From: Thalassobius sp. I31.1
Lineage (GTDB): Bacteria; Pseudomonadota; Alphaproteobacteria; Rhodobacterales; Rhodobacteraceae
Reading direction: 5' to 3'
NCBI RefSeq assembly: GCF_003031585.1
Contig: NZ_PWAA01000011.1
Location: 310,001-374,000, forward strand
Length of the DNA stretch: 64,000 bases
The notes under the pieces were generated by a model. It saw only the letters and a program-made list of their open reading frames with translations, was not told the DNA's origin and did no database searches. Shown here one piece after another: positions 26,902 through 37,977 of this stretch. The position numbers and the translations under genes are program-made. The number at the start of each line of letters is the position of its first letter. Position 1 is the first letter of the stretch.

Positions 26902-27915
26902 ATGAGTGACGCCCTCAAACCCCTGATTGACGCCGCGGCCGACGGCCCTCTGAATGCCGATCAGGCACGCAAAGCTTTCCAGATCCTGTTTGAAGGCGAC
27001 GCAACCCCGTCCCAATGTGGTGGGTTGTTGATGGCCCTGCGCACCCGTGGTGAAACCGTCGAAGAATACGCCGCCGCCGCCGCTGTGATGCGCGAAAAAT
27101 GCAATGCGGTGAACGCCCCTGCTGGTGCGATGGATATCGTTGGCACCGGCGGTGACGGCAAAGGCACGCTGAACATTTCCACTGCCACCGCCTTTGTTGT
27201 GGCGGGTGCAGGCGTGACCGTTGCAAAACACGGCAATCGCAACCTGTCCTCCAAATCCGGCGCGGCAGATGCGCTTGGCCAGATGGGTGTGAATGTCATG
27301 GTCGGCGTGGACGTTGTGGAACGTGCGCTGAAAGAGTGCGGCATTGCCTTTATGATGGCGCCGATGCACCACCCGGCGATTGCCCATGTGATGCCAACCC
27401 GCGCGGAACTTGGCTGTCGCACGATCTTTAACATTCTGGGCCCGCTGACCAACCCGGCAGGCGCGAAACGCCAACTGACTGGCGCGTTTTCCCGCGATCT
27501 GATTGAACCAATGGCGCTGACATTGCAAAAGCTTGGTTCTGAGAAAGCCTGGCTTGTGCATGGCTCAGACGGCACAGATGAATTGTCCATCGCTGGTGTC
27601 TCCTGGGTTGCGGCCCTGGAAGACAACCGCGTTGAAATGCGTGAGCTTCACCCCGAAGACGCAGGCCTGCCAGAACATCCGTTTGAAGCCATCATGGGCG
27701 GCAGCCCTGCGGAGAACGCTGTTGCCTTCCGCGCGCTCTTGAACGGTGAAAAATCCGCTTACCGCGATGCGGTTCTTCTGAACTCCGCCGCCGCCCTTGT
27801 TGTTGCGGATCACGCAAGCGATCTGAAGCAAGGTGTTGAAATGGCAGCGCAATCCATCGACAGCGGTGCTGCTTTGGGCAAGATCGAAGCGCTGGCAAAG
27901 ATTACGTCTGCTTGA
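26902..27915 (+). CDS. trpD: Anthranilate phosphoribosyltransferase
   Basis: TrpD couples anthranilate to PRPP. The signature [14 protein letters not shown] stands near residue 77, and [18 protein letters not shown] and [18 protein letters not shown] follow as in the family. Length 337 is standard. A GGAGCC ribosome binding site precedes the ATG. Its stop overlaps the start of the uracil-DNA glycosylase gene by one base (TGATG), an unusual neighbour inside a trp cluster, before trpC resumes the pathway. Confidence 0.97.
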   Translation: MSDALKPLIDAAADGPLNADQARKAFQILFEGDATPSQCGGLLMALRTRGETVEEYAAAAAVMREKCNAVNAPAGAMDIVGTGGDGKGTLNISTATAFVVAGAGVTVAKHGNRNLSSKSGAADALGQMGVNVMVGVDVVERALKECGIAFMMAPMHHPAIAHVMPTRAELGCRTIFNILGPLTNPAGAKRQLTGAFSRDLIEPMALTLQKLGSEKAWLVHGSDGTDELSIAGVSWVAALEDNRVEMRELHPEDAGLPEHPFEAIMGGSPAENAVAFRALLNGEKSAYRDAVLLNSAAALVVADHASDLKQGVEMAAQSIDSGAALGKIEALAKITSA

Positions 27916-28556
27916 TGCACACTGTCCCAAAATCCTGGGAACGCCTGCCGTTTTTCACGGAAAAACTGCCCGCGATTGAACAGTCCATCGCAGCGGATAG
28001 TCGCGACATCCTGCCGCCCATGCATCAGCGTTTCGCAGCGCTGGAAGCCTGCGGGCCGGAAGATGTGCGCGTGGTGATCCTCGGCCAGGATCCCTACCCG
28101 ACCCCAGGCCATGCCCATGGTCTGGCCTTTTCCGCGGAACCCGATGTACGTCCGCTGCCACGATCCCTGAACAACATCTACAAAGAAATGGTCGATGATA
28201 TCGGGACCGCCCCGACAAATGCCGACCTGCGCCCCTGGGCCCAACAGGGCGTTTTGCTGCTGAACACGGTGCTGTCCGTTCCCGCAGGCGAAGCAAACGG
28301 ACACAAAAAACTTGGCTGGCAGAAGCTTGCACAAGAGGTGCTGGCTGAGGTTTCAAAACGCCCCTGTGCCTTTATTCTCTGGGGCGCGCAGGCGCATAAA
28401 ATGGAAGATCACCTGACACCAGGTGACCATTTCATCCTGAAAACCGTCCATCCTTCCCCCCTTTCCGCCCGCAAAGGGTTCTTTGGGTCAAAACCGTTTT
28501 CAAAGGCGAACACCTGGCTGGAAACACAAGGCAAATCACCGATCACCTGGGCGTGA
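27915..28556 (+). CDS. ung: Uracil-DNA glycosylase, family 1
   Basis: Ung removes uracil from DNA and starts base-excision repair. The water-activating motif GQDPYP (near residue 61) and the C-terminal HPSPLSARKGFFG loop (near 180) identify family 1; LLLNTVLSV is the uracil-pocket strand. The ATG at 27915 overlaps the trpD stop and is preferred to the TTG one codon earlier. At 213 residues it is complete. It sits between trpD and trpC, 56 bases before the latter, so a repair enzyme is carried in a biosynthetic operon. Confidence 0.95.
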   Translation: MHTVPKSWERLPFFTEKLPAIEQSIAADSRDILPPMHQRFAALEACGPEDVRVVILGQDPYPTPGHAHGLAFSAEPDVRPLPRSLNNIYKEMVDDIGTAPTNADLRPWAQQGVLLLNTVLSVPAGEANGHKKLGWQKLAQEVLAEVSKRPCAFILWGAQAHKMEDHLTPGDHFILKTVHPSPLSARKGFFGSKPFSKANTWLETQGKSPITWA

Positions 28557-28612
28557 CACAGCCTGCACCTTTATCCATTGCATGGGTCGCATCTGCGGCG
28601 TAAACATTGGCC

Positions 28613-29425
28613 ATGACACAGACTGTTCTTGATAAAATCAAAGCTTACAAGCTTGAAGAAGTCGCCGCCCGCAAGGCCGCCCGCCCCCTTTCTGAGGTCG
28701 AAGCGATCGCCCGCGAAGCATCCGCAACCCGTGGCTTTTCTGACGCCCTGCATAAAGCGGCCCACAGCGGCTATGCTTTGATTGCAGAAGTCAAAAAAGC
28801 AAGCCCGTCCAAAGGCTTGATCCGCGCAGACTTCAATCCGCCGGTGCTGGCAAAAGCTTATGAAGACGGCGGCGCGACGTGCCTGTCTGTGCTGACTGAT
28901 ACGCCAAGTTTCCAGGGCGCTGACGAATTTCTGGTTGCTGCACGCAACGCGACATCCCTGCCCGCACTGCGCAAGGATTTCATGTATGACACCTACCAGG
29001 TCGCCGAGGCGCGCGCGCTGGGGGCCGATTGTATCCTGATCATTCTGGCGTCCACCTCTGACGCCCAGGCGCAAGAACTGGAAGACGCCGCTTTTGCCTG
29101 GGGCATGGATGTGCTGCTTGAGGTTCACGATGAAGAAGAACTTGAGCGCGCTTGTAAGCTGAAAAGCCCGCTGATGGGCATCAATAACCGCAATCTTAAG
29201 ACGTTTGAAACCACCCTGGACACCACCCGCACCCTGTCACGCATGGTCCCGTCGGATCGACTGATTGTCTGCGAAAGTGGCCTGAACACGCCCGAAGATC
29301 TGTCCGATATGGCCCGCTATGGCGCCCGCACGTTCCTGATCGGCGAAAGCCTGATGCGCAAGGATGATGTGGAAACCGCGACCCGCACATTGCTGGCCAA
29401 CCCTCTGATGCCAGGGGCCGCGTGA
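28613..29425 (+). CDS. trpC: Indole-3-glycerol phosphate synthase
   Basis: TrpC closes the indole ring from CdRP. This is the monofunctional form (270 residues, no TrpF fusion). Key motifs are [15 protein letters not shown] with the catalytic Lys (near 58), [33 protein letters not shown] and SESL-region equivalents ([19 protein letters not shown]). The ATG at 28613 is two codons after an in-frame TTG; neither has a strong ribosome binding site. The last base of its stop is the first base of moaC, giving translational coupling of tryptophan and molybdopterin genes. Confidence 0.96.
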   Translation: MTQTVLDKIKAYKLEEVAARKAARPLSEVEAIAREASATRGFSDALHKAAHSGYALIAEVKKASPSKGLIRADFNPPVLAKAYEDGGATCLSVLTDTPSFQGADEFLVAARNATSLPALRKDFMYDTYQVAEARALGADCILIILASTSDAQAQELEDAAFAWGMDVLLEVHDEEELERACKLKSPLMGINNRNLKTFETTLDTTRTLSRMVPSDRLIVCESGLNTPEDLSDMARYGARTFLIGESLMRKDDVETATRTLLANPLMPGAA

Positions 29426-29919
29426 TGGGCAATGACACACATGCCTCGGGCCTGACCCATTTCAACGCAGATGGCCAGGCCCATATGGTTGATGTGTCTG
29501 AAAAGGCGGTGACATCGCGCATCGCCACCGCCGCTGGTCACATTAAAATGGAATCAGAAACCCTTGCGGTGGTTCAGGAAAATCGCGCCAAAAAGGGTGA
29601 TGTTCTGGGCGTTGCACAACTGGCCGGGATCATGGGCGCAAAGAAATGCTCAGACCTGATCCCCCTGTGTCACCCCCTGCCAATCACCAAGGTTTCTGTG
29701 GAACTGACACCTGACGCGACCCTGCCTGGAGTGCGCATTGAGGCCACCGTCAAAACCACCGGCCAGACCGGCGTTGAAATGGAAGCCTTGACCGCCGTGT
29801 CAACCGCGGCGCTGACGGTCTACGACATGTTGAAAGCCATCGACAAAGCCATGGAAATCGGCGCGATTTCTGTGCGCCTGAAAGACGGCGGCAAATCCGG
29901 GCGCTACGAGGCTTCATGA
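29425..29919 (+). CDS. moaC: Cyclic pyranopterin monophosphate synthase
   Basis: MoaC works with MoaA in the first step of molybdenum cofactor synthesis. It carries the family blocks [18 protein letters not shown] at the N-terminus, [15 protein letters not shown] (near 75) with active-site residues, and [21 protein letters not shown] (near 112). Length 164 is normal. The ATG at 29425 overlaps the trpC stop; the GTG one codon before is less likely. The next gene, a GIY-YIG protein, starts inside its stop (ATGA). Confidence 0.96.
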   Translation: MGNDTHASGLTHFNADGQAHMVDVSEKAVTSRIATAAGHIKMESETLAVVQENRAKKGDVLGVAQLAGIMGAKKCSDLIPLCHPLPITKVSVELTPDATLPGVRIEATVKTTGQTGVEMEALTAVSTAALTVYDMLKAIDKAMEIGAISVRLKDGGKSGRYEAS

Positions 29920-30809
29920 GCACTGCTGGCCGATCCTTAGAACTTTTCTTCATCGACGGCCGCCCGGACGGGATGCTGACCGCAGAGGTGTTCAACTGGA
30001 CCGGCCATGTCCTGCGCCTGCCCCGCACGCAGCTAAAACAAGCGCTGCAACGTCCAGAAACGAAATATACCGGGGTCTATGTTCTGATCGGCGAACGCGA
30101 CGGGACACCTCTGGCTTATATCGGTGAATCCGAGGATCTGGGTGAACGTCTGCGCAGCCATGCGGCTAAGAAAGACTGGTGGGATACGGCAATTCTGATC
30201 ACCTCTGCCGCCAACAATCTGCACAAAGCCCATGTAAAATACCTTGAAGCCCGCCTGGTCGAGATCGCGCGCGAGGTTGGCACCATGCCACTTGATAACG
30301 GCAATACGCCCCCTCGCAGCAGCCTGTCCGAAGCTGCGACCTCCAATATGGAAAGCTTCCTTGAAACGCTGCAAATGGTCCTGCCCGCGATCCGCGTGGA
30401 TATGTTCCTGAATAAGGCTACATCTTCTGACGATGCAGATCAAACCAGAGCAGCGTATCCAACGTTTGAACTATCGGTAACACGCCACAACATTCACGCG
30501 CGCTCTGTGCTGAAAAACGGCGAAATGATTGTCCTGGCAGGATCTGTCGCGCAAAGCCAGTGGATTGGGAAGTCGCGCGAAACCAATCTGCGATCAAGAG
30601 TATTCTCTGAACTTCTGAGCACAGGAGTCATTCGCATTGAGGGTGAGAAATGCGTATTTGAAAAGGATTATGCCTTTCAAAGCACCAGTGCTGCCGCAGA
30701 GTTAATTACAGGGCGCTCAACCAGTGGCCCAACCAGCTGGAAACTTGAATCCGATGGCCGCACCTATGCCGAATGGGAAGCGGATGAACTTGCAAAGGAC
30801 GACACATGA
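29916..30809 (+). CDS. GIY-YIG nuclease-domain protein with C-terminal DUF4357
   Basis: This 297-residue protein has a GIY-YIG-like domain at about 45-130. The GVYVLIG and AYIGES halves are visible, followed by the Arg in LGERLRSH and a Glu in [11 protein letters not shown], matching catalytic residues of the fold. A DUF4357-like region covers about 195-285 ([22 protein letters not shown]). Such proteins are usually solitary and accessory; a function in DNA cleavage or repair is only inferred. It overlaps moaC and moeA by four bases on both sides, so it is firmly embedded in the cofactor operon. The second half is AT-richer than its neighbours, suggesting acquisition. Confidence 0.85.
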   Translation: MSTAGRSLELFFIDGRPDGMLTAEVFNWTGHVLRLPRTQLKQALQRPETKYTGVYVLIGERDGTPLAYIGESEDLGERLRSHAAKKDWWDTAILITSAANNLHKAHVKYLEARLVEIAREVGTMPLDNGNTPPRSSLSEAATSNMESFLETLQMVLPAIRVDMFLNKATSSDDADQTRAAYPTFELSVTRHNIHARSVLKNGEMIVLAGSVAQSQWIGKSRETNLRSRVFSELLSTGVIRIEGEKCVFEKDYAFQSTSAAAELITGRSTSGPTSWKLESDGRTYAEWEADELAKDDT

Positions 30810-31978
30810 TTTCTGTTTCTGAGGCGCTGGATGCCTGTTTCGCACTGATTTCGCCCCTTAACAGCGAGGTTGTCGATCTGAAAGACGCCGCCGGTCGTAC
30901 GCTGATTGCGCACCATCAGGCCACACGTAATCAACCGCCTTTTGCCGCCTCTGCCATGGATGGCTATGCGATGAAATCTGTAGAACTCCAGCCCCAGGCA
31001 CAGTTCATGGTGGTGGGCGAAAGTGCTGCGGGCGCACGATACACCGGCAAGGTTCGCGCAGGGCAATGTGTGCGGATTTTCACCGGCGCCCCAATGCCTG
31101 AAGGCTGTGATCACGTGGTTATTCAGGAAGACACCACCCGTCAGGGCAATGTCATCACGCTGAACACGGAAATCGAAGACAAAGCCAACATCCGCCCCGC
31201 AGGCAATGATTTTGACGCCGGGTTCACCATGGACGGACCACGTGTGCTGACACCAGGCAACATCGCCCTGCTGGCCGCCATGAATCAGCCAAAAATCACA
31301 GTGACGCGCAAACCGGTGATTGCAATCATGGCGACAGGCGATGAACTGGTGCAACCCGGCGAGACCCCGAATGAAGATCAGATCATCGCGTCAAACGGTT
31401 ACGGGCTGAAGGCTTTGCTTGAGGCCAATGGTGCAGATGTGCGTCTGCTGCCAATTGCACGGGATACAGAAGCCAGCCTGCGTCAGGGGTTTGAGCTTTG
31501 CGCCGGGGCCGATCTGATTGTGACCCTTGGCGGGGCCTCTGTTGGCGATCATGACCTGGTGCGCCCAGTGGCAACATCCATGGGGATGGAACCCGCTTTT
31601 TACAAAGTCGCCATGCGCCCGGGCAAACCACTGATGGCGGGAAAGATCGGCGATACACCCATGATTGGCCTGCCGGGAAATCCTGTATCATCAATGGTTT
31701 GCGCGCAAATTTTCATTCTGCCAATGTTGCGTCATATGCTTGGGTTCAACACGGAACCTATGGCCCGCAAAACCGCCCCACTGTTTGAAGATCTGCGCAG
31801 CAATGGTCCGCGTGAACACTATATGCGCGCAACACTGCGGGATGGGAAACTGACCGTGCACAAACGCCAGGACAGTTCACTTCTGTCGGTTTATGCCGAT
31901 GCAAATGCTTTGGTTGTCGTACCCCCTTTCACAGATGCGCAGCCCGCAGGAACCCCTGTCGAATATATCGACATCTGA
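30806..31978 (+). CDS. moeA: Molybdopterin molybdotransferase
   Basis: MoeA inserts molybdate into adenylylated molybdopterin. The 390-residue chain shows ASAMDGYAM near residue 49, FTGAPMPEGCDHVV near 90, MATGDEL near 175, VTLGGASVGDHD near 235 and GLPGNPVSSMV near 290, all hallmark positions. The start overlaps the GIY-YIG gene stop (ATGA). It is the last gene of the trp/Moco operon; lexA follows after 140 bases with its own promoter. No hairpin terminator is visible between them. Confidence 0.96.
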   Translation: MISVSEALDACFALISPLNSEVVDLKDAAGRTLIAHHQATRNQPPFAASAMDGYAMKSVELQPQAQFMVVGESAAGARYTGKVRAGQCVRIFTGAPMPEGCDHVVIQEDTTRQGNVITLNTEIEDKANIRPAGNDFDAGFTMDGPRVLTPGNIALLAAMNQPKITVTRKPVIAIMATGDELVQPGETPNEDQIIASNGYGLKALLEANGADVRLLPIARDTEASLRQGFELCAGADLIVTLGGASVGDHDLVRPVATSMGMEPAFYKVAMRPGKPLMAGKIGDTPMIGLPGNPVSSMVCAQIFILPMLRHMLGFNTEPMARKTAPLFEDLRSNGPREHYMRATLRDGKLTVHKRQDSSLLSVYADANALVVVPPFTDAQPAGTPVEYIDI

Positions 31979-32020
31979 TCCCTTTCCTGGTCATCTTTTG
32001 TTAAGCATTTTGCGAATGTA

Positions 32021-32049
32021 TTGACACAAAGCAAGAACATCCCTAGAAC
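32021..32049 (+). promoter_or_regulatory. lexA promoter with LexA operator (SOS box)
   Basis: TTGACA (32021-32026) and TAGAAC (32044-32049) are spaced by 17 bases, a good housekeeping promoter. GAAC-N7-GAAC (32035-32049), the alphaproteobacterial LexA operator, overlaps the spacer and -10 element exactly, so LexA binding would block its own transcription. The ATG is 70 bases downstream. Confidence 0.88.
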
Positions 32050-32118
32050 AGGTGCTGAACGTAGACGATACGTCGGGTGCGATATGGCCCGCGTCATACA
32101 CTTCTGAGGGTCTGAAAT

Positions 32119-32811
32119 ATGCTGACGAAAAAGCAACTTGAGCTGCTGTCATTCATCAACAAACGTGTTCAGCGCGATGGCGTGCCCCCCTCTTTTGACG
32201 AAATGAAAGAAGCCCTGGATCTGCGGTCCAAATCCGGGATCCACCGGCTGATCACAGCGCTGGAAGAACGTGGCTTTATCCGTCGCCTCGCCCATCGTGC
32301 CCGTGCGATTGAAATCGTAAAGCTGCCGGATGCCATGGAAAATTCTGCGGGCTTTACACCACAGGTTATCAACGGTGATCGCCCGGATCAGACACCACCA
32401 CAGGCACAATCTGTGAACACGGCTGCGATCGCAACGCTGCCGATTATGGGCAAGATTGCCGCTGGTGTACCGATCGAAGCCCTTGATGACGGTTCACGCG
32501 ATATCGGTGTCCCCGGCCAGATGCTGACCAGCAATGATCGCCACTATGCGCTTGAGGTCAAAGGCGATTCCATGATCGATGCGGGGATCAACAGTGGTGA
32601 TGTGGTTGTGATCCGCGAAACCATGTCCGCCCAGAACGGTGACATCGTCGTCGCACAGATTGAAGGCTATGAAGCCACCCTGAAACGGTTTCACCGCAAT
32701 GGCGATATGATCGCGCTTGAGGCTGCGAACCCGGCCTATGAAACCCGGATGCTGCCTGCGGGTCAGGTTGAAGTCCAGGGCAAACTGGTTGGCCTGATCC
32801 GCACTTACTGA
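32119..32811 (+). CDS. lexA: LexA repressor
   Basis: LexA represses the DNA-damage (SOS) genes and cleaves itself when RecA is activated. The winged-helix domain is at 1-65 ([39 protein letters not shown]). The peptidase domain has the cleavage site Ala-Gly in KIAAGVPIE (near 118), the nucleophile Ser in KGDSMID (near 155) and the Lys in GYEATLKRF (near 192). The 230-residue length fits alphaproteobacterial LexA, which has a longer linker. Autoregulation is shown by the operator upstream. Its stop overlaps that of the convergent comEC by seven bases. Confidence 0.97.
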   Translation: MLTKKQLELLSFINKRVQRDGVPPSFDEMKEALDLRSKSGIHRLITALEERGFIRRLAHRARAIEIVKLPDAMENSAGFTPQVINGDRPDQTPPQAQSVNTAAIATLPIMGKIAAGVPIEALDDGSRDIGVPGQMLTSNDRHYALEVKGDSMIDAGINSGDVVVIRETMSAQNGDIVVAQIEGYEATLKRFHRNGDMIALEAANPAYETRMLPAGQVEVQGKLVGLIRTY

Positions 32812-35027
32812 TCAGCCTGACGATATCGCGTCCTGGTTGGGCGCGATGTCCACAATCTTCTGCCCGCGACCTCTTCAGCCGATACTATTTCTAATTCTGT
32901 ACCGGCCACAGTTTGCCCATATATCGCAAGACTGCCGCTTTGCCGCAAATCTCTTGCTGTTAAGAAATGGCAGTCGGTCAGATCCGGAAATCCTTCAGTC
33001 CTTCCGCCGTAAATCAGCATATTTCCAGGCTGACACAGATCAGAGATTTGATCACTCACCCCACGCCCGGACAACAGAATGATATTCTGCCCGGCAAGCC
33101 TGTAGGCTTTGAAACCTGCGTAATCCTGAAACCCGGAACGGGCAGCGGCTTCTTCCTGACTGGCTGTATCTCCATCATTTTCAAGCCAGGTTCGCACTGC
33201 AAACCCATCCCCCCGGGCTTTCACCACAGCCCGGCCTTCAGGCATCAGAACCCCCATCATTCGTCCGCTTTCCGCAATCAGGATGAAGGGGCGTTCGACC
33301 AGGGCCCAGACGTAAAACCCACTGAAAAACAAAAGGATCCCAGCCCCGCGTAGCCTGCCATTCCACAGGATCAGCCAGATTGCGCCCAATGCGATCAGCG
33401 GCAGTACCAGTGGCCCCGGCGTTGGAACCTTCCATACCGCCCCCTCCAGTCCGGATACAAATTCAGCCACCCAGAGGATCCAGTTGATCCCCGCTTCCAT
33501 CACAAGAAATCCGATCCAGCCCAGCCCCAGGGGTTCCAGCAAAAAGGCAAGAACCCCGGCTGGCACGACCAGCACGCCCATCACGGGCACAGACAGAACA
33601 TTTGCCAAAAGCCCGTATTGCGCCACCTGATTAAAGTGCGCGGCAGCAATTGGGGCGGTGGCCGCGCCGGCGATAAAGGACGACACCAAAACGGCGAACA
33701 CCGGACGCAGCCATCGGGGCAGCCAGGTGTTCACTTCAGCGCGCTGAAGCCCCCCAAACACAACAACCAGCGCCGTAGTTGCGGCAAATGACATCTGAAA
33801 ACCCGGCCCCGGCAGTGCTTCGGGCGTGATCAGAAGAACAATCAACGCCGCCAGAGCAACGGAATTTAACGTCAGCGCACGCCGCCCCAGCAAAACAGCA
33901 ATGAACAAGGCGCTGACCATAATAAATGCGCGCACCGTCGCAACATTTCCGCCCGACAACGCCAGATAGACCGCCCCCGTGATCATAGCAGCAACCGCCG
34001 CGATTTTACGGATCGGCAGACGCAGGGCCATGCCCGGGATCAACGCCAGAAACAGGCGGATGCTCGCAAAAACAAACCCGGTCAAAAGCCCCATGTGCAG
34101 GCCCGAGATCGCCAGAAGATGGGACAGGTTTGAGGCACGCAGGGCATCTGTCGTTTCAATAGACATCGACGATCTGTCACCTGTCGTGATCGTCGCTGCG
34201 AAAGCGCCGGCTTCGCCTGGAATACGGGTGCGGACACGTTCAGACAGCTGACCACGCAGATGATTCACCCGTACCTGCACCCCGTTCAGACGTGGCGGGC
34301 CAATCTGCAGAACCGGCGTCCGGGTGTAGCCAATCGCGCCCAGCTTCTGAAACCAGGCAAAGCGCCGGAAATCAAAGCCTCCGGGTTCGGCGGGGCCAGG
34401 GGGCGGTGAAAGATTTGCGGTCAACACCACATGCTGGCCGGGTTCAGGCCGCAAGGCAATGTAGCCAGGATAACGTATTTCAGCATCCGGATCTGCATCC
34501 CCATGTAGTGAAATTCTGACTTTTTCCGGCGTACGATCGGGCGCGACCTCTGCCAGCAGGACCTGATCCAGCGTCATCCTGATTTTTCCTGTAAGGGACC
34601 GGTCCACCGCGATCACCCGTCCCTCGACCGGGCCGTAATAGCGATAGGTCAGAACCGGTGCGGCGGATGTCCTTGCATGGGTGGCTGCAACCAACAGCCC
34701 GGCCAGGATCAGCCCCGCACCAGCAAAAAGCGGCGACAGGGTTTCATTGCTGAAAAACGGAATAATCAGACAGATCCCGCAGATCAACGCCAGAATTGAC
34801 AGTAAGGTGACATCCGGTTCAACAGGCAGTGCGAAATAAAACCCGACACCGCCCCCCAGGCACACCGCAGACCAGCAAAACAAGCGCCCCCTTTGCCGCG
34901 CAATTGCTTCATTCAGACGGATGTATGCCCACACGTGTTTTCTCTTTGTTAAGACTCTGCGCTGAAAACCGTTTCGATCTTGTTTTGATGACCCCGCCCC
35001 CGTAAAACCGGGACAACTTATCTTCAT
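32805..35027 (-). CDS. comEC: ComEC/Rec2 family DNA-uptake channel protein
   Basis: ComEC is the inner-membrane channel for single-stranded DNA in natural transformation. An N-terminal DUF4131 region (about 50-230) precedes the Competence domain (about 235-510), which contains the conserved [14 protein letters not shown] (near 298) and [14 protein letters not shown]. The C-terminal 180 residues occupy the place of the metallo-beta-lactamase domain, but I see no HxHxDH motif, so that domain is degenerate, as in other alphaproteobacterial members. About 740 residues. The start is ATG at 35027; an in-frame TTG lies at 35039. It diverges from gltX. Confidence 0.87.
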   Translation of the reverse strand: MKISCPGFTGAGSSKQDRNGFQRRVLTKRKHVWAYIRLNEAIARQRGRLFCWSAVCLGGGVGFYFALPVEPDVTLLSILALICGICLIIPFFSNETLSPLFAGAGLILAGLLVAATHARTSAAPVLTYRYYGPVEGRVIAVDRSLTGKIRMTLDQVLLAEVAPDRTPEKVRISLHGDADPDAEIRYPGYIALRPEPGQHVVLTANLSPPPGPAEPGGFDFRRFAWFQKLGAIGYTRTPVLQIGPPRLNGVQVRVNHLRGQLSERVRTRIPGEAGAFAATITTGDRSSMSIETTDALRASNLSHLLAISGLHMGLLTGFVFASIRLFLALIPGMALRLPIRKIAAVAAMITGAVYLALSGGNVATVRAFIMVSALFIAVLLGRRALTLNSVALAALIVLLITPEALPGPGFQMSFAATTALVVVFGGLQRAEVNTWLPRWLRPVFAVLVSSFIAGAATAPIAAAHFNQVAQYGLLANVLSVPVMGVLVVPAGVLAFLLEPLGLGWIGFLVMEAGINWILWVAEFVSGLEGAVWKVPTPGPLVLPLIALGAIWLILWNGRLRGAGILLFFSGFYVWALVERPFILIAESGRMMGVLMPEGRAVVKARGDGFAVRTWLENDGDTASQEEAAARSGFQDYAGFKAYRLAGQNIILLSGRGVSDQISDLCQPGNMLIYGGRTEGFPDLTDCHFLTARDLRQSGSLAIYGQTVAGTELEIVSAEEVAGRRLWTSRPTRTRYRQADQ

Positions 35028-35065
35028 GCCTAACAGCAAGTTAATGCCAGAAAGGTTAACGCGTT

Positions 35066-36493
35066 ATGAACGCCACCACTTCCGACCGCCCTGTTGTCAC
35101 CCGTTTCGCGCCGTCTCCGACCGGCTATCTGCATATCGGCGGTGCGCGCACTGCCCTGTTCAACTGGCTTTATGCCCGGGGACGTGGCGGGAAATTCCTG
35201 CTGCGCATTGAAGACACGGACCGTGAACGTTCTACCCCCGAAGCCCACGCGGCCATTCTGCGCGGGATGAAATGGCTGGGTCTGGATTATGATGGCGAAG
35301 CTGTCAGTCAGTTTGAACGCGCCCCGCGTCACGCCGAAGTCGCCCATGACATGCTGGCGAATGGCAAAGCCTACAAGTGTTTTTCCACCCAGGATGAAAT
35401 TCAGGCGTTTCGCGATCAGGCAAAGGAAGAAGGCCGGTCCACCCTGTTTCAGTCGCCCTGGCGCAATGTGGCTGCGGCCGACCACCCGGATCTGCCCTAT
35501 GTGATCCGCGTCAAAGCCCCGCGTGATGGTGAAACTGTAATTCACGATCAGGTGCAGGGCGATGTGACGTTTAAGAATTCCACGCTCGATGACATGATTT
35601 GTTTACGCTCCGATGGTACGCCAACTTATATGCTGGCGGTTGTTGTCGATGACCATGATATGGGCGTAACCCATGTGATCCGGGGGGATGACCACCTGGC
35701 CAATGCCGCACGCCAGACGATGGTATATGAAGCCATGGGATGGGATGTGCCTGTCTGGGCCCATATTCCGCTGATCCACGGTCAGGATGGCAAAAAACTG
35801 TCCAAACGCCATGGGGCTTTGGGTGCGGAAGAATATAAGGCCATGGGCTATCCCGCCGCTGCGATGCGCAACTATCTGGCACGTCTGGGCTGGAGCCATG
35901 GGGATGATGAATTCTTCTCTGACGCACAGGCGCTGGAATGGTTTGATTTCAACGGCATCGGCAAAGGCGCCGCGCGCTTTGACTTTAAAAAGCTCGAAAA
36001 TCTGTCCGGACAGCATATTGCAGCTGCAGAAAATGCTGCACTGCTGCATGAAATCGCCGATTGGGCCGATGTACAAAGTGACGTTGCGTTCACTCGTGAT
36101 CAGATTTCCGCGATTGAACCCGGGTTGGAGGCCACCAGGGGTAACGCGAAGAAGTTCGCGGATATCATTGTTAAATCACACTTTAATCTGATTTCACGCC
36201 CTGTTGAAGTCGAAGAGAAAGCAGCAAAGCACCTGGATGATGTATCCCGTTGTATACTGAAAGAATTGACGCCGCAGCTGCAAAATGCTAGTTGGACACG
36301 GGATGATCTTGAAGCTTGCGCAAATGATTTCTGCGCGGCGCATGAGATGAAATTCGGAAAACTTGCGGGGCCCATGCGTGCGGCTCTGGCCGGTCGGGCG
36401 GCAACGCCAAGCGTCTTTGATATGATGCTGGTGCTTGGACGCGAAGAAACATGCGCACGTTTGCGTGATGCCGCTGAAGGTGGTGCCACGTAA
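35066..36493 (+). CDS. gltX: Glutamyl-tRNA synthetase
   Basis: The enzyme (475 residues) charges tRNA-Glu. The class I HIGH motif appears as [20 protein letters not shown] (near residue 15-34) and KMSKS as KLSKRHGAL (near 243). The C-terminal anticodon-binding region is complete. Many Rhodobacteraceae carry two gltX copies and this window shows only one, so whether it discriminates tRNA-Glu from tRNA-Gln cannot be said. GAAAGG lies eleven bases before the ATG. It is followed after 74 bases by gltA. Confidence 0.96.
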   Translation: MNATTSDRPVVTRFAPSPTGYLHIGGARTALFNWLYARGRGGKFLLRIEDTDRERSTPEAHAAILRGMKWLGLDYDGEAVSQFERAPRHAEVAHDMLANGKAYKCFSTQDEIQAFRDQAKEEGRSTLFQSPWRNVAAADHPDLPYVIRVKAPRDGETVIHDQVQGDVTFKNSTLDDMICLRSDGTPTYMLAVVVDDHDMGVTHVIRGDDHLANAARQTMVYEAMGWDVPVWAHIPLIHGQDGKKLSKRHGALGAEEYKAMGYPAAAMRNYLARLGWSHGDDEFFSDAQALEWFDFNGIGKGAARFDFKKLENLSGQHIAAAENAALLHEIADWADVQSDVAFTRDQISAIEPGLEATRGNAKKFADIIVKSHFNLISRPVEVEEKAAKHLDDVSRCILKELTPQLQNASWTRDDLEACANDFCAAHEMKFGKLAGPMRAALAGRAATPSVFDMMLVLGREETCARLRDAAEGGAT

Positions 36494-36567
36494 ACCTATA
36501 TAAGACGCAGTAAAATATAGAGGTGTCTCCGGTCCGCGGCGACACCCACCACAGGAAAGGGAATAGA

Positions 36568-37863
36568 ATGTCCGATACACAGAAAACCGCAAAGCTCAGC
36601 TTTGGTGATCAAGAGCTGGAATTGCCGATCTATTCCCCCACTGCCGGCCCTGATGTGATTGATATCCGTCGTCTGTATGCTGATGGCGGCGTCTTCACCT
36701 ATGATCCGGGCTTCACATCCACGGCGTCCTGCGATTCGACCATCACCTTCATTGATGGTGGCAAAGGCGAATTGCTGCACCGTGGGTATCCGATTGATCA
36801 GCTGGCTGAGAAATCCCATTACCTCGAAGTCTGCTATCTGCTGCTGTATGGTGAACTGCCCTCTGCAACTGAACTGGAAGATTTTGAAGGCCGTGTGACC
36901 CGTCACACGATGGTGCACGAACAGATGCACAACTTCTTCCGCGGTTTCCGCCGTGACGCCCACCCGATGGCGACCATGGTGGGTGTTGTTGGCGCTATGT
37001 CTGCGTTTTATCACGACAGCCTTGATATTTCCGACCCGGATCAGCGCGAAGTTGCATCAATCCGTATGATCGCGAAGCTGCCGACAATTGCCGCGATGGC
37101 TTATAAATATTCCATCGGCCAGCCCTTTGTTTATCCGCGCAATGATCTGGACTACGCGTCAAACTTCCTGCGCATGTGTTTCGCCGTGCCTGCAGAAGAT
37201 TACGAAGTGAACCCGATCCTGTCCCGCGCGATGGACCGTATCCTGACCCTGCATGCCGATCACGAACAGAACGCATCTACATCTACTGTGCGTCTGGCTG
37301 GTTCTTCCGGTGCCAACCCCTTCGCCTGTATCGCGGCTGGTATCGCGTGTCTCTGGGGCCCTGCCCACGGTGGTGCAAACCAGGCTTGCCTTGAGATGCT
37401 GAAAGAAATCGGCTCTGTCGACCGCATTCCTGAATATATCGCACGCGCGAAGGACAAGGACGATCCGTTCCGTCTGATGGGCTTTGGTCACCGTGTTTAT
37501 AAGAACTTTGACCCGCGCGCGACTGTGATGAAACAGTCTGCGGATGAAGTTCTGGATCTGCTGGGTGTTGAAAACAACCCGGTTCTTCAGGTGGCGAAAG
37601 AACTTGAGAAAGCCGCGCTGAATGATCCGTATTTCGCAGAAAAGAAACTCTTCCCGAATGTGGATTTCTATTCCGGCATCATCCTTGAAGCCATGGGTTT
37701 CCCGACCTCTATGTTCACACCGATCTTTGCCCTGTCCCGTACTGTCGGCTGGATTTCCCAGTGGAAAGAAATGATCGGTGACCCACAACAGAAAATCGGC
37801 CGTCCGCGTCAGCTGTATCAGGGCGAGAGCGCCCGTGACTATGTGGATGTTGAGAAACGATAA
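36568..37863 (+). CDS. gltA: Citrate synthase, type II
   Basis: Citrate synthase opens the TCA cycle with oxaloacetate and acetyl-CoA. The 431-residue hexameric-type enzyme carries the catalytic His in [15 protein letters not shown] (near 270), [13 protein letters not shown] with the second His (near 311) and the Asp in PNVDFYSG (near 368). The start at 36568 follows AGGAAAGGG; the frame continues 15 codons upstream. A possible hairpin (GGTGTC 36522-36527 with GACACC 36541-36546) stands in the leader and may end the gltX message or shape this one. A strong terminator follows. Confidence 0.97.
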   Translation: MSDTQKTAKLSFGDQELELPIYSPTAGPDVIDIRRLYADGGVFTYDPGFTSTASCDSTITFIDGGKGELLHRGYPIDQLAEKSHYLEVCYLLLYGELPSATELEDFEGRVTRHTMVHEQMHNFFRGFRRDAHPMATMVGVVGAMSAFYHDSLDISDPDQREVASIRMIAKLPTIAAMAYKYSIGQPFVYPRNDLDYASNFLRMCFAVPAEDYEVNPILSRAMDRILTLHADHEQNASTSTVRLAGSSGANPFACIAAGIACLWGPAHGGANQACLEMLKEIGSVDRIPEYIARAKDKDDPFRLMGFGHRVYKNFDPRATVMKQSADEVLDLLGVENNPVLQVAKELEKAALNDPYFAEKKLFPNVDFYSGIILEAMGFPTSMFTPIFALSRTVGWISQWKEMIGDPQQKIGRPRQLYQGESARDYVDVEKR

Positions 37864-37879
37864 GTTTCAAATTCTCATT

Positions 37880-37910
37880 AAAAAGCCCGCCTCTTCCGGC
37901 GGGCTTTTTT
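37880..37910 (+). terminator. Terminator of gltA
   Basis: AAAAAGCCCGCC (37880-37891) and GGCGGGCTTTTT (37898-37909) pair perfectly around TCTTCC, and T-run follows. It is 16 bases after the gltA stop. Confidence 0.93.
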
Positions 37911-37977
37911 AATTCTTCATGGTTTCTTCAATTCCATAGAATACCCCTGTTCCACTTCTTTTATCTGAGGTGTGAAC

